Source of the DNA: Gnetum montanum
Taxonomy: Eukaryota; Streptophyta; Gnetopsida; Gnetales; Gnetaceae
Direction of reading: 5' to 3'
DNA: 64,000 nucleotides
NCBI GenBank assembly: GCA_015680685.1
Contig: MNCI01024352.1
Coordinates: 439,830-503,829, forward strand
Part shown: piece by piece, positions 56,700-64,000 of the stretch
Numbering within the stretch: the stretch's first letter is position 1
How the letters are laid out: each line of letters opens with the position of its first letter
Position numbers and translations under genes: made by a program
The notes under the pieces: model-generated
Database searches by the model: none
What the model saw: the letters and a program-made list of their open reading frames with translations, nothing else
What the model was told of the DNA's origin: nothing

Positions 56700-57550
56700 C
56701 TTTTAACCCGCTATGGGTTGATCAGAACATGAGGCCGAGGTGTTTTGCCAGGGCCCTCATTCACATCATCATCCTCCACTTGGAAGGGTAACTCAACCCA
56801 TGCATTTTCGATTTGGGAGTCGGCTCGCTGAACCAATCCTTCCTTTGGATGGTTAATGCATGCATAAGTAGGCGGCTCACTCTCGGAGGTCATGACCTCT
56901 GAGCCCTACCCCATGTCTACGTTACTGATTGCTTGCATTGCTACTTCGTCACGACAGAGCACCACCTCCCTACCTACGTATGGTAAGTGAATTTCTTGGT
57001 GTATAGGCAAGGAGACAGCCCTAAGTTGCGCTAACCATGACCTTCACAAGATTAGGTTAAACCCAGGCATTTTCTCAACCACGATGAACGTTGCATCTAT
57101 GGGGAACTGGTCCCCTGCTACGAAGTCTATGTGAACTGTGACTTTCATCACGAAGTGTGCCCTGTTGAAGGACCTTAGACATGACGTCACTGTGGGTTTG
57201 ATCTGGTCGACCAATCCCAACTTGTCCACAATAGGAAATGGAATGATGTTTGTGGCAACCCCATCATCAACGTGTACCCTTCAGATCCGGTGTTGGCCGA
57301 CCTGAATTATGATGAAGAGAGGCGCTGTAGTTACTTGACCCCCTTCAGGATCTTCCCTAATGGTGTTGTCATAGAAAGTTAATTGAGGTGTCACGAACTC
57401 CGTGGGTATAGAGGGAAGCATTACCAAATGGATCATTTCCTTTTCCGCTGGCATGTTCTCGTTGACTGGAACCATTGTTAACATGCAGATTAGAGCCTCG
57501 CAGTGGGGTACAGATGTCATGATTACAAGCTCAGTGTAGCATTTTTTTGC
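56700..57550 (-). pseudogene. T3 protease
   Basis: Minus strand: VTTAPLFIIIQVGQ, then VHVDDGVATNII (active site, near 57,270), DKLGLVDQIKPT, FVAGDQFPIDATF and KMPGFNLIL (open piece 57,044-57,229), co-linear with the intact T2 protease. The usual GRPWL after NLIL is broken by a stop. The piece 56,711-56,893 is the C-terminal extension. A one-base shift at an A7 run (57,542-57,548) separates it from gag. Confidence 0.85.
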
Positions 57551-60477
57551 TTTAGAGCTTGCTTGACCTGGGTGATGGCATCCAGAAAGTCTTGGTCGTC
57601 CCAATTTTTTGACACCTTCCTCCTCTTCGATTCATCCCAAAAGACGAATCTCCTGAGAAGAGGTGACTTCGGCTCTGGGTTCAGATCCTTATCTGCAGGG
57701 TGCGTAGTCATGTCGTCCTTCATCTTTGGGGGTGAAGGTGCAGATGCAAGGGGCAAAGACGTGGGCTCGGGAATACCCTTGACAGTTTCTCTCTTCGACG
57801 TGTCACCCACCAAGTGGACTTCTCGCCTTGCGGGGCGAGGAGGCTGTCCAGCTTTGTCGTGTGAGATAGGGGCCGTCGAAGGCGTCAACCCCCTAATGAC
57901 AAATAGAGCTAGAGGTGTTAACTGACGGGACTGCGTGGCTCCGCTAACAAGTGGTGCAAAGGTGGATGCCCGTGGTGGGACTTTCAGGACAAACTACTGC
58001 TACAAGCTTGGGCCAACCGCTGGTGGTGCTGGTGCACTACGTTGAGGCACATGAACCATGAATGGCTGCCAGGGTGGCCTGGGATCACTGTTAATGCCGA
58101 TAGCATTGATGACGTAACCAGAATTATTGGTGTTGTAGGGGTCTGTGTAGACATACATAGATTGGTTTTCAAGGTGCACTGGGTTGCTTTCGTCCAGCAC
58201 CAGTTTCCCCATGTCGATTAATATTTGAATGTCATCCTACAAAGACAGACAATAATCTGTGTTGAAACCACACTCTTGGTGGTAGTCACAAAATCTGTCT
58301 AGCCTAAAATCCCTAGGAACCGAAAGCTCATTGGGCAGGGCCAAAGAGGGATTCTTAAGGAGCTTGCAGTAGCGTTGATGTCTGGCGTTTGCCTCTTTTG
58401 ACATTTGCTTATGCTGGATGTATCCTGATGCCAGCAGTTGCTTTAGAAGCTCTGAAGGCTTTAGAGGTAGTGGGGTGTACTTTGAGCAGTCTTTGTGCTC
58501 AAAGTTAAGTTTCGATTGTGCAGACATCTCAGGCGTAGGTGCAACCGATTATGGCATGTGGCCTTGTTTGGGCACGGGGTTAGCCGTGGGTATGATCAGT
58601 TTCTTATTCCTCTTGCTACCGCTGCTACTAGGTTTGGGCTTCGTCTCAATTGCCATAGCGGCTACTATGGTTATTGGGGCTTTACCCTTGTCCTTCTTTG
58701 CGAAGGTGCTTTTGTAAACGATGTAGGCTAGGTCTTTGCTTACTTTGGCCACATCCTATATGCTCTTAGTCTGAGCGAAGACCTGACTAAAAGAGCAAGG
58801 AGCAAGGTAGTACAATTAAGACTTGATGAAGTCATTCACTACACCCTTAAAGACGGTCAACAGGTGGGCTTCCGCAATGGGCTTGCAGATTTCGTTAAGG
58901 GTTGCGCTCCAACATTGAATGAACTTTTGGACTGGCTTTAGAGCATCTTGCTTTACGCTCATCAGTTGGTCTAGCATGGTTTCTGGTTTCACGTTGTACT
59001 TGAAGCACATCACGAACTAAGTCAGCAGCTCTTCCAAAGTTGATATGAATAAGCATGGCAATGCACGATACCAGTCCAAGTCTTTTTAGGCTAGGCACAT
59101 GGCGAAGATGCGAATGATCATGTGCGGCCATTGTTGCAATAACAAAGACTCAGATCTGAAGGTGACAAGATGTGCATTGGGATTTCCCTCCCCATCATAC
59201 TTCGTGAAATGTGGGAGAGACATCCCTGGGGGTAACGTCAAAGCAGGGACTACAAGGTTGATAGGGTCATCTTGGTAGAAGTCCACAACTTGTACCATGT
59301 CAGACAAAGCAGCTTTGAGGCGTTTTATTTCCTCAGTGAGGGTCTGGATGAGCTGAAATGCTTGGTACAGACCCAGCAACAATGTGGATGATCAGGGTGT
59401 TGCGAGGGCAGTTTCCACTTGTGGTATGGCAGGGGCGGCAGCCTAACCCATTGGTGGTACCGTTGGGATGACACCCGTGAGCGATGTTGCCTACGTTATC
59501 CACCACCCAGTAGGTGGTGTTGTTAAGGCGACGATCGCAGGTTGGGCTATCGGGTAGAGTACTTATGTCGCCGGTGACGTAGACCATAACCCCGTGCTAG
59601 GATGTGCCGACTACGAGGCTTGGTGATTTTGAGAGCGTATGTAGTGTGACATTTGCGATGCTTGTGGAATGGGTGAAGAAGCAAATGGGGCCCACCATAT
59701 GGATGGGTCGGGGCCCGCCATAGGGGGTGGAACGAATGTGAATGTAGACATAGAAACAGAAGTCACATATGCTTGTGAAAGAGGCATGGTATAAACATGT
59801 GGCAGGGTAGCCACGATTGGCGTACGATGTGCTACAGGAATAGATTGCTAAGTAATCGGCAAAGGGATAGTAACTGTAGGCAAAAGAGGGTGTTGGAACA
59901 TCACAGAATCGGCATGGCTACTCATAGCAGTTGTAATCGCAGGTTGCGGAAGCATCGACGTAATTACAAAGGGAGCAGTAATAGACGACGGCTTGCCCCA
60001 AAAGGACTCAGTAGAAGGGACAAGAACGGGACCAGTTAGACCTCCCTCATCTGATTGGGAATCGAGTTCTTCCTGCCTATCCTAGAAAGCAACATCTTGG
60101 TTGGATGCTGTGTCCTGTTGCTCCCTAAGCCTAGCCAACTAGATTAGTTGGTCTAGAAGTCTTTGGTACACTTGTATTAAAGGTAACGAAACGCCAGGAA
60201 TGGGGACAAATTCCTTCCCATTGCAGTAAGCAAACTCGAAGCTACATTTTTCTTCAAGTTTGTGTAAGTCCAAGGGTATATTTTCCTACACCTTTGCACA
60301 GAGAAAACTGTAACGCTCATGTTTCTAGGCCAATCCCTCAGGTCCTCGGTTTTGGACTCTAAGAGATCGACGTGTTTCTAGTATCAGATTCAATGGTTGT
60401 TTGGCACCGGTAGTGCCTTGAACCGTGATGGGAGCTTCAACGTTGAAGGCGTTGGCAGCAGTAGTTGAAAAAGCCAT
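57523..60477 (-). pseudogene. T3 gag
   Basis: Start ATG 60,477 (MAFSTTAANAFNVEAPITVQ). The N-terminal part includes RYSFLCAKV and LIQVYQRLLDQLI; a Pro/Thr/Ser/Ala-rich stretch follows (59,400-59,850). Then the gag core: VDFYQDDPINLVVPALTLPP, LPHFTKYDGEGNPNAHLVTF (59,200), LDWYRALP (59,070) and ATLNEICKPIAEAHLL (58,880). The nucleocapsid-like RFCDYHQECGFNTDYC is near 58,250 (His replaced by Phe at one ligand). The C-terminal piece 57,523-57,888 is rich in Pro, Lys and Arg and ends with VKQALKQKNATLSL. Stops are few (about ten over 980 codons). Confidence 0.85.
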
Positions 60478-60559
60478 CGTTAAACAAGTAGTTATGCAAA
60501 TAAGCATAAAGGTTATGCAAAAGAGTGCGAACGAACAAGGAAACCGAAAAATAGCAAAA

Positions 60560-61060
60560 AAGAAGAAGAAGAAGGCTTTACATCTTGCCAGATTCCAGAG
60601 GAACCGTCGAGGCGACCAACCTACACCACACACAAGGCGTAAACAACCACAAATGCTTGTCACGTTTACGCCACTGCACGATAGGGTGTAGAATGCGTGT
60701 AAGACTACCATAATATGGGCAAGCTAACTAGTAGTCAGGAAGGCTTTACGTCTCGCAGAATCCTTGAGGGATCGTCGAAGCGACTGCTCTGTACCACGCA
60801 AGATGGGATACAAAACGCATGCAAGACTACCGTAAGACGGGCAAGCTAGCTAGCAGTCAGGAAGGCTTTGCATCTCGCAGGATCCCCAAGGGACTGTCAA
60901 AGCGATCGCTCTGTACCACGTGAGATGGGGTACAAAACGCATGCAAGACTACTGTAAGATGAGCTAGTTAGCTGGCAATCGGAGCCCTTGTGTTCTTTAG
61001 GGCTCCCGAGGAACCGTCGAGGCGACCGATCTGCACCGCACAAAGCGCAAACAACCGCAA
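60560..61060. repeat. Leader tandem repeats of T3
   Basis: Units starting near 60,573, 60,740, 60,862 and 60,980 share GGAAGGCTTTACATCTCGC, GGACCGTCGAAGCGAC and CTGTACCACGCAAGATGGG-like sequence. The 2nd to 3rd spacing is 122 bp. They lie between gag and PBS, where packaging signals would be expected. Confidence 0.75.
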
Positions 61061-61143
61061 AAGGGTGTCAGATCTACGCTTATGTGTATCAAGGTGCATA
61101 ACTTTCACAACACTACCGTGACATGAGGAAAAGGTACCAAAAT

Positions 61144-61161
61144 GCCCTCCTTCTAGCACCA
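61144..61161 (-). other. T3 primer binding site
   Basis: TGGTGCTAGAAGGAGGGC on the minus strand, identical to T2; six bases from the LTR end. Confidence 0.75.
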
Positions 61162-61167
61162 TAAAAC

Positions 61168-62895
61168 TATAACGACTGAAAATGTCAGTGGCTGGAAAAC
61201 ACCGAGGGGTCAATGGGCACGACAGTTTCAACCCCGTACTTGCGAGACAGCTGTGCTGGATGTGTGCAAATATGAGGTGCCTTGAACAGTCTAGTCGATC
61301 AGACAGGAACTTAATCAACGTCTATATAGCCTTTTGCAATGTATAATTTGGAAACAGAAATGAAAGTGCGAAGTAATGCTTGAGAGTAAATAAAGCAGGA
61401 AAAGTAGTGCAAAAAACACAACAATAAGTAGGAAACAAGATAAAGTACACTTAGAAAAATGCACCACTCCGAAGCTACAAGCTTACTCTATCAGGGTGGA
61501 TATAGTCGGTTGCACGACGTGGTGGAGTGCAGAGATCCTGAGAGTAATCAAGATGTGTAGAGCAAAATAGGTTGTGCGCTTGGGTATGGCCTTGGGCATT
61601 GATAATGCAGGGATTCTACCAAGATGGTAGAAAGGGAATGGAACAAAATGCCAATTGAAAATGCTAACTATTTGTAGTGTCAAATAGAAAGCTTACAATG
61701 CTTGATGTCACAATGTATTGGGAAAAGAACTTGAGTGCCAAAGAGAGGAAAAGTCGAAGAATCCAGAGAATCTTTGAACTTTCTAAATGCTACTTGTTGG
61801 GAAAAATTTGAACCTTTTGAACGCCATTTTCCGGAAATTTTTCTACCTTTTTGAATACCATTTTCAAAAAATTTCCCAGACCCTTTGGATGCTATTCGTC
61901 AAGGTATTTATAGGGCTAAAGGACACGCGAAAGGGACGATTTGGATGCCACGTGCCCCAACCCCACATTGACTTGCTGGCGCCATACATGCCATGTATGA
62001 CCGTTGGACCTGCAAGACCGTTGTAATGCGAGCTTGTTATGCCATAACTATGAGACTATCACACCATAATTGCACCATCAACGTCTGGAGACATGTGCCA
62101 ATGGTCCAATTAGGTGAAGTGCATTGATGTTGCACAACCACTTGCATGCCTCGCTATGCTTTGTAGCGTAGCATGCTTGGCATAGCATAGCACCTTGTCG
62201 TGCATCTCGCTACATGTGTGTTACATGCTTGCTATGCTATGCTACGCTACATAGCATAGCGTAGCATAGCAACTGGCCTTAATTGCAAAAACTTTGTCGA
62301 TTTGCAAACTTTGCTTCCTACGATGCAAAACTTGCGAACTTTGCTAATTCTGTCTTTTGAAATGCCTTCTATCTCTTCTGCAGGATTGCTACGCCTCACT
62401 ACGCCATGTAGCTCAGTGTAGCGTAGCAATAGACATGGTCCACTGCTTCCTGATGGAAAGGGACATTGCTGAAGGACTTAAAATTGGGTGTGGGGACTAG
62501 CTATGAAGACGTTGCCATGTTACGCTATGTCACGTGGCGTACCATAGCGTAGCACTCTGTTTTGCAATCATCTTCTAAATCTTGCTACGCTACATAGCGA
62601 GGCATAGTGTAGCATAGCAAACTTCATAACTTAGAAAACTTGCCAAACTGTTTCGTGCATCCAAAATGCTGTTGCCAACTCCGCGTGTCGTTTCTGAGCA
62701 GGTTGTCAGCTCGACACGCTACTTAGGTGGATAGGCAGGATGACTTGTAGAGCCTATTTTTACATAAAGTAGAAAATTTGCTGAACTACCTAGCCTGAAC
62801 TCAGAATGTTCTCCTCCTAAAGAACTATTGTAGTGCTGCGCAAATTACAAGGCCTGGTGAAGGAAGAATGACCCCGCATTTTTTGGGGTGTTTCA
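61168..62895 (-). repeat. T3 5' LTR
   Basis: 1,728 bp, aligned end to end with the left LTR; TATA box (minus) at 61,905-61,912. It contains the enlarged GCTATGCTA hairpin at 62,230-62,270. The base at 61,169 is A where the left copy has G of the terminal TG. Confidence 0.92.
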
Positions 62896-62900
62896 ATTTT

Positions 62901-63316
62901 GACTCATTTTTGAGGCTCTGAAAGTTGCTCACGCTATACTCATGCTGCTAGCGTGACCCCAGCATGACCACCACGTACATGACAAAAAACTTGTAATTTT
63001 GGGCCCAAAATCTAGAATTCTGGAGGCTAGGACCCATAGTTGTTAATAGTGAACCCTGAGGATGACTTACATCCTTGAAACCAAGTCATTTTGACTCAGT
63101 TTTGAGGCTCCTAGAGTTGGTCATGCTGGACTCACGCTGCCAGTGTGAGTGCAACATGAGTGCAACATGAGTGAGAAAATTTACACAATTTCTAATGTGA
63201 GTTTCCTAGGACAAGCTAGCGTGTGTGCCCAGGACAAGCTCAAATTTTTTCCTCTGAAAGCTCGAGTGTGAGTTGTTCTTGTTTCAAAGTGTTAGGCCAA
63301 AATTAGTGGTGTTTCA
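62901..63316 (-). repeat. T2 5' LTR, outer part
   Basis: Resumes the 186-bp unit cut at 44,328 and ends TGGTGTTTCA, as at 37,106 in the left LTR. Confidence 0.9.
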
Positions 63317-64000
63317 ATTGTGGCCTTGAGGGAGTGCACTGTATCACAAGGGTTTTGTCATTTTGAGGGTTTGGTAGCACAACACAAGGGACAAAGGTTG
63401 GTAGCATTCTACGGTAGTCATGGCCGCCATAGTGGTTAACATAGCCATAGGGGTAAGGAAAGGTTACAAGCATATAAAAAAAATTTAGTGGACATGTAGG
63501 GTAAGTGATTAGAATTCCAGTGTTGGCCCTAGGGCTGCTGCCTATGGGACAAGGCCATAGCAGTTTTCAATGATTTTGCCACTGCATAAGCATTAAAAAA
63601 ATTCTTATTTTCTTGCACATGATAGGGTTGAGGGTTTTAGTGGCAACGCAAGGCTACCAAGTGTAGGGTTAGTGTTGTGGTGAGTCTTGTAATTTTTTTT
63701 GAGAAATTTTGATTCTTCTTCCTCTTTGTTTTTTCATAGCAGTGAGCAAAGTAGGGGTCTGGGAATTGATGGTAATGGCAACGGCGAGGGACCATCACTT
63801 GTAAAGTTTGAGGGCATGGTAGGGAGAGTCCAAAAATTTTCTATTTGGTTTATGTTTCGAAAATTTCATAGTTTGGAAAGTTTCAAAGTTTCAAAAGATA
63901 TTCTAGATTCTAAGATTGATTCTTCATCAAAAGAAGAAGAAAAGAAAGTTTCTGAATTGGGAACAAGTGGTAGAGTAAAAACTAGAAGATCAAGAAGATC
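63317..64000 (-). mobile_element. T1, right part
   Basis: Begins with ATTGT, the right copy of the T2 target duplication. It should lie between pol and PR of T1. An open frame on the plus strand near its end suggests an opposite-strand gene as in T3. Confidence 0.6.
63737..64000 (+). CDS. Partial exon of an opposite-strand gene in T1
   Basis: After a pyrimidine-rich tract ending TTTTTTCATAG (acceptor-like, 63,728-63,738), one plus-strand frame stays open to the window end, about 85 codons. It includes GLGIDGNGNGEGPSLVKFEG, a Ser/Glu/Lys-rich stretch (SSSKEEEKK) and ends in a basic run (KTRRSRR). Plant FCP1-like proteins often have a basic stretch just before the LLVLDLNG block, so the FCP1-like domain may follow outside the window. 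A possible short first exon starts at ATG 63,420 with donor-like GTAAGG. No stop is present in this 260-bp piece of an otherwise decayed element. Confidence 0.4.

Larger units (their letters stand above)
44329..62895 (-). mobile_element. T3, complete 18.6-kb Tat-like element
   Basis: Minus-strand order: 5' LTR 61,168-62,895, PBS, leader repeats, gag, PR, repeat array, opposite-strand gene, repeat array, RT, RNase H, INT, repeat array, PPT, 3' LTR 44,329-46,032. Perfect 5-bp target copies ATTTT at 44,324-44,328 and 62,896-62,900. The sequence on either side joins into a T2 LTR unit, proving insertion. The large size comes from about 6 kb between PR and RT. Confidence 0.93.

Noticed and set aside
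57542-57548. A7 run between T3 gag and PR as a programmed -1 frameshift site
   Set aside because: The frame change in T2 happens at a different place and T2 has no A7 run there, so an indel in a homopolymer is more likely.

Overview
The window reads as plant nuclear DNA made almost entirely of decayed LTR retrotransposons. The evidence is the Ty3/gypsy RT, RNase H and integrase motifs of Athila- and Tat-type plant elements, a Ty1/copia element with plant-style TG...CA LTRs, and AT-rich sequence full of TAG stops. No intact single-copy host gene, rRNA, tRNA or CRISPR array was recognised. Such deep nesting of old elements fits a large plant genome (a gymnosperm is one possibility), but the species cannot be fixed from the sequence.

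Layout. 1-2,526: 5' end of an Athila-like Ty3/gypsy element on the minus strand (E1: gag, PBS, LTR). 2,527-6,017: mostly unassigned AT-rich DNA with a possible small minus-strand copia-type LTR at 5,860-6,017. 6,018 to about 13,750: a second Athila-like element on the plus strand (E2: LTR, PBS, gag, PR, RT-RH, INT). 14,623-20,009: a complete Ty1/copia element (K1) with two 364-bp LTRs and a TCTCT target duplication. About 20,655-26,644: a third Athila-like element on the plus strand (E3), in which RT, RNase H and half of INT are deleted.

From 26,645 to the end there is a four-deep nest. E3 is interrupted by T1, a Tat-like Ty3/gypsy element on the minus strand. T1 is interrupted at 34,705 by T2, a gag-PR-only relative. 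The right LTR of T2 is interrupted at 44,328 by T3, a full 18.6-kb relative. T2 resumes at 62,901 and T1 resumes at 63,317. The T3 joint has a perfect 5-bp duplication (ATTTT) and the T2 joint a near-perfect one (ATTGC/ATTGT).

The most interesting object lies inside T3, between protease and RT, on the strand opposite to gag-pol. It is a multi-exon gene at 51,714-56,146 with its own TATA box, GT-AG introns that keep the reading frame, and a poly(A) signal. Its first part resembles an FCP1/NIF-type HAD phosphatase that has lost its catalytic aspartates; the middle resembles plant transposon-associated domains; the end is coiled-coil-like and acidic. The copy is broken by several stops and one frameshift. 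T1 appears to carry the start of a similar opposite-strand gene at the window edge. In the T elements, coding blocks are separated by arrays of short CTAGTTTA-type repeats, and a stem-loop with compensatory changes sits at the PPT/3' LTR junction of all three.
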